Of a stretch of DNA of 64,000 nucleotides, positions 17,919 through 27,032 are shown in pieces. Under the pieces are notes generated by a model. The model did no database searches. It saw only the letters and a program-made list of their open reading frames with translations, and was not told the origin of the DNA. Both the position numbers and the translations under genes were made by a program. The stretch is from positions 3,224,001-3,288,000 of the forward strand of contig NZ_CP109162.1 in the NCBI RefSeq assembly GCF_035920445.1, given 5' to 3'. The DNA is from Nocardia sp. NBC_01730. GTDB lineage: Bacteria; Actinomycetota; Actinomycetes; Mycobacteriales; Mycobacteriaceae. The first letter of the stretch is position 1, and each line of letters opens with the position of its first letter.

Positions 17919-19109
17919 CTATCGTTGCCGGGGTTCACCGGGAGAAAAACAGGTGCCGGTTCCTCGAACTCGGCCTCGTGGAAGCCTCGATAGGTAACGC
18001 AGCTTGATTCCCGGGTATGTCGACGAGCTGCTGAACCCATTTGGCGATGTAGACCATGAGAAGGACATGGAGCACGAGGAGCTACAAGGGTCGGACGCCG
18101 GTGCGGCACGCCGTGTAGAGGCTCGCTCGTTTCGACTGCCGGGCAGTGTGGCAACCCCCGCCGCCGTCAACGCCACCACCGCAGCCGCTACCGCAGGAAT
18201 CTGAGGACGTACATCTTGGATCGGCACAAGTATGTCGAGCAGTACCGCACCGAGCAGCTGTCCTGCGATCGTGCCGAGTCCGAACGCAAGAACTCCCGTC
18301 CAGCCCACCACGACTGCCGCGATCGCAATGAAAAAGATCCCCGCTGGACCGCCGAGGTAGAGCCACGGCTCCTGAGGAAAGTGTGCTGGCGCACCTCGCA
18401 ATGCCCACACCAGCAGGCAGACCGGTAGCAATAGGACGGTACCCGTCAGGAAGTTCAGCAGCGTAGCGACGAGGACACTGTCTGCCGCGACCCGTACCCG
18501 GCCGTTGATCGCCTGCTGGACCGCGATTACACCACCGGAAAGCAGGGGCAGAAATAGCAGCCACACCGCAGTGTGACCTTTGATCTGGTACCACATCACC
18601 ACAGCGACAGAAAGCAGCGTCAAGGCGGCACCGAGCAGCCGCGGCGCGGTGACTGGCCGCGGCGCACCGGGCCCGAGGCCAGCACGGTCCACCAGCAGGC
18701 TGGATACGGTCTGGCCCGCTACCACACCGACGCTGAACACCGCGACACCCAGCAGCCCGACCGCAATTCCCTGGCTGGCGACCATAATGGCGCCGGCGAA
18801 ACCACCGAGACAGTGCCAGATCCGCAACTGGCTGATGCGCATGGCCGCACCTAGCCGGGCTAGGCCGGCCCGAGCGTGCGGGACCACTAGCATCGCGGCA
18901 ACCAGAAACGGCAGCCCACCGAAAAACGAGATCAACGCAGTGAGCACCCCATCCCCGAGCCTTGCACCCAGTTCACCGTTGATTCGGGATTGCGCCGCCA
19001 ACACGACTCCGGAGAGTGCCGCGAGCACCAAGCCCAGCACCTGTTTCAGCTGCTTGAATCCAGCGTTGCGGCTGGTCGAGCAGTGCCTCGACCGGGATGA
19101 TCGAATCAC
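17919..19109 (-). CDS. YdcZ-type (DUF606) DMT-superfamily transporter
   Basis: About ten hydrophobic segments in two tandem five-helix halves, with the YdcZ repeat signature near each start (LSGVVLAAQSRINGELGARLG and LLSGGVIAVQQAINGRVR). This is the two-repeat form; single-repeat 140-residue forms also exist in the family. Members are presumed exporters, mostly uncharacterised. The last ~75 residues after ALTAAGVATLPGS are Ser/Arg-rich and unlike a transporter, perhaps a read-on extension. The GTG start at 19109 is uncertain, and conserved sequence begins near LKQVLGLVLAALSG. In the operon it follows the aldo/keto reductase by 36 bases and precedes the copper oxidase, consistent with exporting the pathway product (inference). 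Confidence 0.8.
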   Translation of the reverse strand: MIRSSRSRHCSTSRNAGFKQLKQVLGLVLAALSGVVLAAQSRINGELGARLGDGVLTALISFFGGLPFLVAAMLVVPHARAGLARLGAAMRISQLRIWHCLGGFAGAIMVASQGIAVGLLGVAVFSVGVVAGQTVSSLLVDRAGLGPGAPRPVTAPRLLGAALTLLSVAVVMWYQIKGHTAVWLLFLPLLSGGVIAVQQAINGRVRVAADSVLVATLLNFLTGTVLLLPVCLLVWALRGAPAHFPQEPWLYLGGPAGIFFIAIAAVVVGWTGVLAFGLGTIAGQLLGAVLLDILVPIQDVRPQIPAVAAAVVALTAAGVATLPGSRNERASTRRAAPASDPCSSSCSMSFSWSTSPNGFSSSSTYPGIKLRYLSRLPRGRVRGTGTCFSPGEPRQR

Positions 19110-19145
19110 TGTCCAACTCCGAATCTAGGGAGATACTCCGCCGCG

Positions 19146-20156
19146 TCAACGAACTTCTCGCGTCAGGGATTTTGTGTGTACCGGAGTGTCGTCGCGCAGT
19201 AATCGCTCGGCTTTCAGGTCGGCCCACACCGAGTCGGGAACAGTCTCTGCGAAGAGTCGCGCGTTGCGTTTGACCTGGTCCGGTGTGCGGGCGCCGAGGC
19301 AGACGGTGGCAATCGCGGGATGCGTCAATGGGAACTGAGCGGCGGCTGCGGGGAGGGTCGTGTCGTGGAGTGCACACACTTCGGCGATCCGGCGCGCCCG
19401 AACCAGGAGTTCGACAGGGGTGGGCTTGTAGTCGTAAGTGGCGGTCGGCGACGGCGTTGGAGTGGCAAGCAGCCCTGAATTGAACACCCCTGCCGCGACG
19501 ACGGATACGCCGCGCGCCTCACACAGGGGTAGTAGATCGTTCAGGGCGGTCTGATCCAGCAGGGTATAGCGTCCTGCGACCAGCACAACATCCAGGTCGG
19601 TGTGGTGGACGAAGTCGGTGAGCATAGCCGTTTGATTCATTCCTGCGCCGTACGAGCGGATAACGCCTTGGCTGCGGAGCTCCTCCAAGGTGGGGAATGC
19701 TTCGGTTAATGCCTGTCGGTAGTGTTTGTCGGGGTCATGCACGAAGACGATGTCGATGCGCTCGAGCCGCAGTCGGTCCAGGCTGGTCTCGAGGGATCGG
19801 AGGATCCCGTCCCGGCTGAAGTCGAAGACGCGCAGGTGGTTTGCCGGCACCGCAAACCCCTCGCTATCCCACCCGTCGATGGTCGATGGCAGCAGCAGCC
19901 GCCCCACCTTGGTGGAGATCAGCACCTCCTCACGTGGCAGGTTGGGCAGGTACTCGCCGAGACGCTGCTCGGACAGGCCGAGGCCGTAGTGAGGCGCTGT
20001 GTCGATGTAGCGGACGCCGAAGTCCCAGGCGGTGGTGATGATGCCACGCCAGTCGGCCTCGGTGAGCGGGCCGTCGAGGTTGCCGAGTTGTGCGCCGCCG
20101 AGGGAATGCGGGCCGACAACGAGGCCCGCCCGTCCGAGCCGACGCACCGCTACCAC
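19146..20156 (-). CDS. aldo/keto reductase, L-galactose/L-fucose dehydrogenase-like
   Basis: 336 residues of the AKR (beta/alpha)8 family. The catalytic tetrad is visible as Asp52 (YIDTAP), Tyr57 (HYGLG), Lys83 (STKVGR) and His140 (FVHDPD). The overall pattern (N-terminal RRLGRAGLVV, LGGAQLGNLDGPLTEAD, LSEQRLGEYL) matches the subgroup containing D-threo-aldose 1-dehydrogenase, L-fucose dehydrogenase and plant L-galactose dehydrogenase, which oxidise a free aldose at C1 to its lactone. Its 5' end overlaps the lactone oxidase gene by 7 bases. Aldose-to-lactone followed by an aldonolactone oxidase is a coherent two-step sequence. Substrate assignment is inference. Confidence 0.85.
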   Translation of the reverse strand: MVAVRRLGRAGLVVGPHSLGGAQLGNLDGPLTEADWRGIITTAWDFGVRYIDTAPHYGLGLSEQRLGEYLPNLPREEVLISTKVGRLLLPSTIDGWDSEGFAVPANHLRVFDFSRDGILRSLETSLDRLRLERIDIVFVHDPDKHYRQALTEAFPTLEELRSQGVIRSYGAGMNQTAMLTDFVHHTDLDVVLVAGRYTLLDQTALNDLLPLCEARGVSVVAAGVFNSGLLATPTPSPTATYDYKPTPVELLVRARRIAEVCALHDTTLPAAAAQFPLTHPAIATVCLGARTPDQVKRNARLFAETVPDSVWADLKAERLLRDDTPVHTKSLTREVR

Positions 20157-21439
20157 CCGAGGATCCTTTCCAGGTAAGGGTTGGAGAAGACTCGACTCGG
20201 GTCGATCGTTCGGCGTAGTTGGTCCAATTGCTCGACCGCCGGGTAGCAGCGGGCGATCTCGTCCGTATCCAGGGAGTGCAGTTTGGCGAGATGAGGTCTG
20301 CCGTCGAGGTCGGCCAGGACGCGCTCCGCAAGCCAGAGAACATGGCTCATGTCGCGGCGGCGGGGATCTACGACGATGTTGAGGTATGCCGTATCCCGGC
20401 TCTCGGCAAGGCTGAGCGGCAGATCATCGCGTCGGCTGAAGCGGATCTCGATGGGCCAGGGCATGCCGGTGGCCTCCTCCTGCAGCATTGCCCGGAAGGT
20501 GTGTAGTACGGTAGTCAACTCACCGATCGGGATCGCGTACTCCAAGGCATGGAACGGTATGCGCTGGGAGACGGTGAGCGCTGCGGAATTCGGCAGGGTT
20601 CTCGACCGGTATCCGGACGGGGGCCGTCGCGCGAGTCGGGTGTAGCGGGGCTGAATTCTGCCAGCGGTGACCGCCGCCCACAGCACGACGTCACCAGCAA
20701 TATCTTTCGATACCGGCTTGCGCAGGAGCTTGCGCACCGGCTGCGCTTGCTCGAGCACGACGTGCTCCGAGTCGGGGTACCACCATGCCGACGCATAACT
20801 GGCCTGGTCCAGGATGGAATCCGCCAGCGTGCTGAATCCGGAGAGTGAGTGGCACATTCGTGCTGTATGGAGTGCAAAGGCCGGCACACAACGGAGCGTG
20901 ACCTGCGTGACGACCCCGAGGGCGCCCAATGATATGCGGCCAGTTCCGAAGATGTCCGGGTTGCTGTGCGGGCTGCAGTCGAGTATTTCGCCACAGGCGG
21001 TGATCAGCCGGAACGCGGTGAGATGCTGCGCCATCACCGCGGCGTTCGTGCAATTGCCGTGCGTGCCGGTGATCACCGCACCGGCGATGGTGCTCGACCG
21101 GCTGGTCCCCATAGTGGCCAGCGCCAGACCATCGGCAGCCAGTATGCGGTTGACGTCGCGGACCGGGGTGCCGGCCCAAAAGGTCGCCGTACCTGCCGCT
21201 GTGTCGATACCGACACACCCTTCTAGGCGGGTGATATCCAGCAGTACCCCGTCGGTACACACCAGCGGCGCGAAGGAGTGGCCCGCGCCAGCGACCCGCA
21301 ACGTCAGCCCATCGGCAACCGCCTGCCGGACTATGTGGACGATCTCGTGCTCATGTGCTGGCCGGACCACTCGGGCCGGTGAGCAGTGCACCGATTGCGG
21401 CCAGTTCGCCCAGCGTGCCGGTCGGTGTTTCAGGCGCAC
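20150..21439 (-). CDS. FAD-linked aldonolactone oxidase/dehydrogenase (ALO/GULO/GLDH-type)
   Basis: 429 residues. The N-terminal PP-loop FAD domain (about 20-190) has RVAGAGHSFAPL, with His54 in the position used for covalent FAD in gulonolactone and arabinonolactone oxidases, plus GTSRSSTIAGAVITGTHGN and GALGVVTQVTLR. The C-terminal ALO domain ends with GRPHLAKLH (380-388) and DPSRVFSNPYLERILG. The family's usual HWxK is HLAK here (Leu384 for Trp). Family members convert L-galactono-, L-gulono- or D-arabinono-1,4-lactone into ascorbate or erythroascorbate. The gene overlaps both neighbours (epimerase by 10 bases, aldo/keto reductase by 7), so it belongs to the same translational unit. Confidence 0.88.
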   Translation of the reverse strand: MRLKHRPARWANWPQSVHCSPARVVRPAHEHEIVHIVRQAVADGLTLRVAGAGHSFAPLVCTDGVLLDITRLEGCVGIDTAAGTATFWAGTPVRDVNRILAADGLALATMGTSRSSTIAGAVITGTHGNCTNAAVMAQHLTAFRLITACGEILDCSPHSNPDIFGTGRISLGALGVVTQVTLRCVPAFALHTARMCHSLSGFSTLADSILDQASYASAWWYPDSEHVVLEQAQPVRKLLRKPVSKDIAGDVVLWAAVTAGRIQPRYTRLARRPPSGYRSRTLPNSAALTVSQRIPFHALEYAIPIGELTTVLHTFRAMLQEEATGMPWPIEIRFSRRDDLPLSLAESRDTAYLNIVVDPRRRDMSHVLWLAERVLADLDGRPHLAKLHSLDTDEIARCYPAVEQLDQLRRTIDPSRVFSNPYLERILGW

Positions 21440-22431
21440 TGTCCAACCCTGGCGGCGTAGGCGTCGCTGACCTCTTTGTACACCCAGGCGTAGGTCTCGG
21501 CGAGGCCGTCGACCAGGGACGTGGTCGGTTCCCAGCCGAGCCGGGCCCGGATCAGCGTGTTGTCGCTGTTACGGCCCCGCACGCCTTGGGGGGCGTCGAG
21601 CTGGTATCGGCAGTTTGGTTGCAGACCGGCGATCCCGGACACGATGTCGACGAGTTGGCGGATGGTGACCAGCTCGGAGCTGCCGAGGTTCAGCGGCTCG
21701 TCGATATCGCTGTTCATGATGCGGACGATGCCCTCGACGCAGTCCTCGATGTACATGAAGCTGCGGGTCTGCAGTCCGTCTCCCCAGATGTCGATCGTGG
21801 AATTGTCGAGCAAGATGGCTTCGGCGACTTTTCGGCAGATCGCGGCCGGCGCCTTCTCTCGGCCGCCGCGCCAGGTGCCGTGCGGGCCGTAGACGTTGTG
21901 GAAGCGAGCCACTCGGGTGGGCAGGGCGAAGTCCTCGGTGAAATGCCTGCACATCCGCTCGCTGAACAGCTTCTCCCAGCCATAGCCGTCCTCGGGCATC
22001 GCCGGGTACGCCATCTGCTCGGCCAGCGGCACCACTTCGGGTGAGTCCTGCCGTCCGGCGGGGTAGATGCACGCCGAGGATGCGTAGAAGTACCGCTGGA
22101 TGCCGGCGGCCCGGCTCGCCAGCAGCAGGTGGGTATTGATCAGCACCGAAAGCATGCACTGAGCTTTGAAATTTTCGATGAAACCGATTCCACCCATGTC
22201 GGCGGCGAGATTGTAAACCACATCGGCGCCGGCCACCGCCGCCCGCGCCTCCGCGAGAGAGGAGAGGTCGGCGACACGATTCTCGGCCCCCGTGTGCACC
22301 TGGAACCATTCGTCGAGTGGTTTGATGTCGACCGAGCTGACGTGGTAGCCGTCCGCTAATAAGCGGGCGACCAGGTGACCACCGATGAAGCCGCCGCCAC
22401 CTGCGACGACCACGATACCTCTTGAGCTCAT
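21430..22431 (-). CDS. GDP-mannose 3,5-epimerase
   Basis: 333-residue extended SDR. Visible: the NAD-binding VAGGGGFIGGHL (9-20); NLAADMGGIGFI (74-85); FYASSACIYP with Cys121; Y150-x3-K154 (YGWEK); RFHNVYGPHGTWRGGREKAP with Lys193; WGDGLQTRSFMYIEDCVEGI; and GVRGRNSDNTLI. These blocks, including the Cys/Lys acid-base pair, are the diagnostic blocks of plant GDP-D-mannose 3,5-epimerase rather than a generic UDP-sugar epimerase. Products would be GDP-L-galactose and/or GDP-L-gulose. Bacterial relatives are known in glycosylated antibiotic clusters (L-gulose). The start ATG overlaps the glycosyltransferase stop (ATGA). Confidence 0.92.
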   Translation of the reverse strand: MSSRGIVVVAGGGGFIGGHLVARLLADGYHVSSVDIKPLDEWFQVHTGAENRVADLSSLAEARAAVAGADVVYNLAADMGGIGFIENFKAQCMLSVLINTHLLLASRAAGIQRYFYASSACIYPAGRQDSPEVVPLAEQMAYPAMPEDGYGWEKLFSERMCRHFTEDFALPTRVARFHNVYGPHGTWRGGREKAPAAICRKVAEAILLDNSTIDIWGDGLQTRSFMYIEDCVEGIVRIMNSDIDEPLNLGSSELVTIRQLVDIVSGIAGLQPNCRYQLDAPQGVRGRNSDNTLIRARLGWEPTTSLVDGLAETYAWVYKEVSDAYAARVGQCA

Positions 22432-23741
22432 GCTGATGTCTTTCCTTTTTCGTATTTACTGTTGACAGCGGACAGGAAAACTTGTTCGAACCGACGCGTG
22501 ATCCGATCGAGATCGAAATGCTTCTCTGCGTAAAGGCGACCAGCGCGACCCATCGCAGCGAGCCGATCAGGGTCATCGAGTAGCGCGAGCGCCGTCTCGG
22601 CACATCGCCGCGGATCCTCGGGAGGTGTGACAACTCCTGCCCCTGAATCTCGGATCAGGTCGGCCACCGGGCTGTCGGACGGAACCGCGGCAAACACCGC
22701 TCGGCCGGCGCAAAGGTAGGATAAAACTTTCGAGGGAACAGACATTTCTGCGGCCTCCGGGCTCACGGAGACGATGAGCAGATCAGCAGCCGCCAGCATG
22801 TCGGGCACCTGCTCGTAGGGCTGGAATCCGCACACCCGCAGGCGGTGCGATGAGCGGGCTTTCAGCTCATCGGCTGCCGTTCCCTCGCTGGTGACGACAA
22901 CAACACCCTTGCTCGAGCGGTGGCATGCCTCCGCCAGAGCGGCCAGCAGATGGGAGCCATGTCGACCATCCAAGGTGCCCGCGTACAGGATGATTTTCTG
23001 GTCCGCAAGGTCTTGTATGGGCGGCCATGGTCGCGGCTGGGCATGGAGAAGTTCGGTCGGTCCCCAGTTAGGGATCAGCTCTATTCGATCCTGGGGGATC
23101 CCGATATCCCGTAGGCGCCGGACGAAGTTGGGAGCGATGGTGATCACATCACGGCTCAGCGCCAACGCGCAGCGCTCCAAGGCCCGATCGATGCGCAACT
23201 GCAGACCCCTGGAGGAACCAAGAAAAGGAGTTGCACCTACCTGTGCCGTGATGGGGACGTTGACCATGTCCTGGACCCATGACACGAATCTCGACTTCCG
23301 GCGCGTACGGCGTCGTAACTCGAGCTGAACCTGCGGCGGAGCATTCCCGGACACAACGATCTCACCCCGGAACTCCTTGATGGCGGCAGCAACACGGCGG
23401 GCATAGCCCAACTCGGCAGTACGTCGCCGCCAGGAATGTGCACCCGGCCGCGGTCCGGGCATGCCGCGCACCGTGAGATCCAGCGGGTCATCCGGTAGCC
23501 GCACCGCTCGCCCTCTCGGCACCGAGCAACTGTTGCAGTACAGATGCAAGACATAATGGCCCCGGCGGGCCAACTCGCGACTCAGCTCCAACTGATGTGG
23601 ATGACCCAGATAATCGTGCACGACCACACGCAGGCGGCGGGTCGAAAGGGAAGGGGATGAGAGGGCACGGGTTGCGAGGGAATCTACAAGAACTCCGGGC
23701 GAAAACTCGTGCTCTGGCTCGTTTTCTTTTCTCATAAGCAT
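22428..23741 (-). CDS. GT4-family glycosyltransferase
   Basis: 437 residues with the GT-B two-domain layout. The N-terminal half contains RLRVVVHDYLGHPHQLELSR, and the C-terminal half (from about 240) has IILYAGTLDGRHG, VCGFQPYEQVPDMLAAADLLIV and the family motif PEAAEMSVPSKVLSYLCAGR. No membrane helices. It is the first gene of the sugar/lactone operon and translationally coupled to the GDP-mannose epimerase, so the donor is probably GDP-L-galactose or GDP-L-gulose (inference). The acceptor is not evident. Either this enzyme builds a glycoside from which the free sugar is later released, or it transfers the sugar to another small molecule. Confidence 0.85.
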   Translation of the reverse strand: MLMRKENEPEHEFSPGVLVDSLATRALSSPSLSTRRLRVVVHDYLGHPHQLELSRELARRGHYVLHLYCNSCSVPRGRAVRLPDDPLDLTVRGMPGPRPGAHSWRRRTAELGYARRVAAAIKEFRGEIVVSGNAPPQVQLELRRRTRRKSRFVSWVQDMVNVPITAQVGATPFLGSSRGLQLRIDRALERCALALSRDVITIAPNFVRRLRDIGIPQDRIELIPNWGPTELLHAQPRPWPPIQDLADQKIILYAGTLDGRHGSHLLAALAEACHRSSKGVVVVTSEGTAADELKARSSHRLRVCGFQPYEQVPDMLAAADLLIVSVSPEAAEMSVPSKVLSYLCAGRAVFAAVPSDSPVADLIRDSGAGVVTPPEDPRRCAETALALLDDPDRLAAMGRAGRLYAEKHFDLDRITRRFEQVFLSAVNSKYEKGKTSA

Positions 23742-24412
23742 CTTCTTCTTGAAGCATTACGTACTGCAACATTTGCGGCCTGAGCCTGGATCCGTGGAAA
23801 CCCTTCGCTGAGAAATGGCGTTTGTGCCGGTGATCGGCGTGATCAAGCCTGCTGGTGGCTGCACGGGGAGTGCAACTGCCAGATCGGGCAGAAGTACTCG
23901 CTGAACTGGGCAAACGTTTCGGTAGCTGTCGATAGTCTTTGTGCCATAACCCGGCGCGGAACTTCCCCAACCCGATGCTGCCGGCCGATAGTCGAGATAA
24001 CCGACCGGAAGCGCTGCAGCAGCTGGTGAGCCGACGAAAGACCACACCGCCGAACTCGGAAACGTCGCACCCTTTTCCAACCTTCCGGCCCTGAAATCGC
24101 TCAACCCGACAATGACAAGCCTCATGCGATCGGAAGGTGCCACACATCGGCCCATGCTCAGGGGCCTACCTACGACGCCTACCTACAAGCGCCGGCGTGC
24201 GCACTTATAGCGACTGCGCACTTCGGCTCTGTCCCACATCCGGTGGTAACCCGCGGTTTGGGGCAGAACTACCAGTTCGTGTGTGTTGCTAATGTCCCTG
24301 TGGCGTTTGTTTTTTCGGTTTGTCGCCGTTCCCTCTCTGTCAGACTCAATTGATACAGGCCGTATGGTCGGTTTGATGTAGTCGAGTAGGGCGAGATCAG
24401 AGAGTCTCGAGC
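23742..24412. other. intergenic region upstream of the sugar operon, containing repeat copy A
   Basis: This holds the presumed promoter of the minus-strand operon near 23750-23900 (no clear -35/-10 pair could be fixed) and the dispersed repeat copy A. Short frames here are not supportable genes. Confidence 0.5.
23915..24192. repeat. dispersed repeat, copy A (short form)
   Basis: This roughly 280-bp stretch is about 90% similar to parts of 32840-33490. Shared blocks include GGTAGCTG-CGATAGTCTTTG, GATAACCGACCGGAAGCGCT and CACATCGGCCCATGCTCAGG. Compared with copy B it lacks about 370 bp in the middle, between GCGGAACTT and GATAGTCGAGATAACC. The minus strand reads FRAGLWHKDYRQLPK, the same peptide end as in copy B, so both copies derive from one locus that carried a gene. 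Confidence 0.75.
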
Positions 24413-24949
24413 GTGACATTGAGTGTGGCTGATCTGCCCGCCGAGGATGGTGTGGTGGCAGCAGCGGAGAAGGGCCCTCGTAGCGATCGGCTGAAGCGGC
24501 GCCGGTTCACCCCGGAGTACAAGCTGGCGATCGTGGCCGAGTGGGAACAGTTGACCGAGCCGGGTGCTCGGGGTGCGTTGTTGCGGCGGGAGGGCCTGTA
24601 TCACTCGCATGTGATCGAGTGGCGCCGCGCCCGGGATGCGGGGGCGTTGAACGCCCTGTCCGCCAGGCCTTCTGGGCCCAAACCGGCCAAGTCCGACGCC
24701 GAGCGGCGAGCTGAGAAGCTGGGAGCCGAGAACGCCCGTCTGGCAGCGGAGCTGGCCAAGACCCCGAAGGCGTTGCAAATTCTGGGAAAGCGCACGAGCT
24801 GTTGGAAATGCTGTCCGACAGCGCGGATTTCGAGACCAAGCCGCCGAAGTGATCAATTCTGCAGTGACCGAGCTGGAACCGCTGGTCGGAGTCACCGCTG
24901 CCTGCCTGTTGACCGGCAAGTCCCGGGCCACGCTGCATCGGCACCGTAA
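24413..24949 (+). pseudogene. IS3-family orfA with altered 3' end
   Basis: It starts with GTG. The HTH segment RRRFTPEYKLAIVAEWEQL, then LLRREGLYHSHVIEWRRARD and the coiled coil ERRAEKLGAENARLAAELAK are intact. After KALQILGKR the frame slips and the typical ending (KALELLEMLSD-type, readable in the adjacent frame) is lost, giving an unrelated tail. Confidence 0.75.
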
Positions 24950-25704
24950 CCCGAAGCCACCCGAGCAGGGGCCTCGGCGGCCGGTGGTGCATCGGCCTCC
25001 CTGACCGCCGCCGAGCAGGCCGCGGTGCTCATGGCGCTGCGCAGCGATCGGTTCGCCGGCAAGTCACCGGCGCAGGTGTGGGCGAACCCTGCTCGACGAG
25101 GGCACCTATTTGTGTTCGATCTCCACCATGTACCGGCTGCTACGTGCCCACAGCGAAAGAACGGCGCCGTCAGGCCAGCCACCCGGCCCGGACAAAGCCG
25201 GAGTTGGTGGCCACCGGCCCGAACCAGGTGTGGTCGTGGGACGTCACCAAACTGAAGGGACCACACAAGGGCATCTACTACGACCTACTGGTCATGCTGG
25301 ACATCTTCTTCCGCATGGTCATTCACTGGAAGCTCGTGCCATCTGAATCCGGTTGTGTGTGGCACGGCGATTCCAGCCCGACGCCGTCGCCGCGAACAAC
25401 GGGATCCTCCCCGGATACATCCATGCCGACAACGGGGCGTCGAGAACCAGCAAACCCGTCAGCGCCTTGCTGGTCGATCTGGGCGTCACCCGCTCACACT
25501 CCCGCCCATGGGTCAGCAACGACAACCCGTACTCCGAGGCGCAGTTCAAGACATTGAAGTACTGCCCGTCGCTCCCGGAACGGTTCGCCTCTATCGGCGC
25601 GGCCGACCGGTTCTGCCGAGCGTTCTTCACCTACTGCAACACCGACCACCACCATTCCTGGATCGGATTACACACTCACGCAACGGTTCACGACGGCACC
25701 CCTA

Positions 25705-26846
25705 GTGTTCCGCGCCTGAAATTCGTTGGTTAATTGTAGGATTCGGCGGTGGCGAGGACTGGGCGCCCGAGATCGGGTCCGGATTTGGTGGTGACCGAGG
25801 CGCAGCGTCGGGAGTTGGTGCGGGGTGCGCGGGCGGCGACGTCGACGCAGGCGTATGCGTTGCGGTGCCGGATCGTGTTGGCGTGTGCCGAGCCGGGAGC
25901 GTTCAACACCCATGTAGCGGCCGAGGTAGGCGTGTCGGCGATGACGGTGCGTAAGTGGCGGGGCCGTTTCATCGAGTACGGGCTGGCGGGTCTGGCCGAT
26001 GAGCAGCGGCCGGGTCGACCGCCGTCGATCCTGCTGGATCAGGTGCAGCAGGTGGTCGAGTTGACTCTCGAACAACTACCCTCCGATGCCACACACTGGT
26101 CGCGGTCGGCGATGGCCGAGCGGACCGGGTTGTCGAAATCGACGGTCGGGCGGATCTGGCGGCGGTTCGAGCTGAAACCGCATCTGACCGATGGGTTCAA
26201 GCTTTCCACCGATCCGTTGTTCGTGGAGAAGGTCGTGGATGTCGTTGGCTTGTACCATAATCCGCCCGAACGAGCGGTGGTGCTCTGTGTCGATGAGAAG
26301 AGCCAGATCCAGGCTCTGGATCGGTCGCAGCCCGTGCTGCCGATGATGCCGGGCATGCCGGAGCGGCGCACCCACGACTATGCCCGCCACGACACGACCA
26401 GTCTGTTCGCTGCGTTCAACATCGCCGATGGCACAGTGATCGGCGAACTGCACCGCCGCCACCGAGCGACCGAGTTCCGCAAGTTTCTGACCAGCATCGA
26501 CAAGGCTGTACCCGCCGAGCTGGACGTGCACGTGGTCTGCGACAACTACGCCACCCACAAGACCCCGCTGGTCCAGCAATGGCTCGCGGCGCACCCGCGC
26601 TTCCACGTGCATTTCACCCCGACCGGCTCGTCGTGGCTCAACCAGGTCGAACGCTGGTTCGGCTTCCTCACCCAGCAACTGCTACGCCGCAGTGTCCACA
26701 AAAGCGTTGCCGCACTGGAGAAAGACGTCCGCAACTGGGTCGACCAATGGAACACCAACCCGCGTCCGTTCGTCTGGCGCAAGACGGCCGAGGAGATCCT
26801 CGACTCTCTCGCCCGATATCTGCAACGGATTTCAGGCGCGAAACAC
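25705..26846 (+). mobile_element. IS630-family element, copy 2
   Basis: 1142 bp, TA target duplication at 25703-25704 and 26847-26848, terminal repeats as in copy 1 with one change in the right repeat (GCGCGAAACAC). Nearly identical to 14816-15957. Confidence 0.95.
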
Positions 26847-26849
26847 TAG
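25749..26849 (+). CDS. IS630-family DDE transposase, canonical length
   Basis: 366 residues, with the same domains as the copy at 14860 (two HTH segments, then Asp in LCVDEKSQ, Asp in [10 protein letters not shown] and Glu in NQVERWF). Its stop TAG is built from the duplicated target TA plus the next host base, so the element itself carries no stop codon. It has Asp where copy 1 has Gly (DYARHDTT). Confidence 0.92.
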   Translation: MARTGRPRSGPDLVVTEAQRRELVRGARAATSTQAYALRCRIVLACAEPGAFNTHVAAEVGVSAMTVRKWRGRFIEYGLAGLADEQRPGRPPSILLDQVQQVVELTLEQLPSDATHWSRSAMAERTGLSKSTVGRIWRRFELKPHLTDGFKLSTDPLFVEKVVDVVGLYHNPPERAVVLCVDEKSQIQALDRSQPVLPMMPGMPERRTHDYARHDTTSLFAAFNIADGTVIGELHRRHRATEFRKFLTSIDKAVPAELDVHVVCDNYATHKTPLVQQWLAAHPRFHVHFTPTGSSWLNQVERWFGFLTQQLLRRSVHKSVAALEKDVRNWVDQWNTNPRPFVWRKTAEEILDSLARYLQRISGAKH

Positions 26850-27032
26850 CGTGATCCGTGCCAAACGCGCCGAGGTCCTCACCATCGCCTACCTCGCCAA
26901 CCCCCAACGATTCCGGCACCCACCAACACCACCGAAACTCCCCGAATCCACCTGGATCAACGAACCCCCGAAGGACAACACCGACACAGAACACGCAGCC
27001 TGACTTGTCTCATCCGGTTTGACCGGTTCCGG

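Larger units (their letters stand above)
24413..27003 (+). mobile_element. decayed IS3-family element, split by IS630 copy 2
   Basis: orfA (24413-24860) and a multiply frameshifted orfB are followed, beyond the IS630 element, by the orfB 3' end (26849-27003). Closing the IS630 insertion at one TA restores [14 protein letters not shown], which proves the junction. Exact terminal repeats were not identified. Confidence 0.8.
24850..27003 (+). pseudogene. IS3-family orfB, frameshifted and split
   Basis: Fragments in changing frames: NSAVTELEPLVGVTAACLLT, LTGKSRATLHRHRNP, then ALTAAEQAAVLMALRSDRFA, then ELVATGPNQVWSWDVTKLKG with the first Asp, then FFRMVIHWKLVPSE, then YIHADNGA with the second Asp, and VSNDNPYSEAQFKTLKYCP with the Glu, then HHHSWIGLHTHATVHDG. 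The C-terminus (AYLANPQRFRHPPTPPKLPE, then WINEPP) lies after the IS630 copy. At least three frameshifts. Confidence 0.8.
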
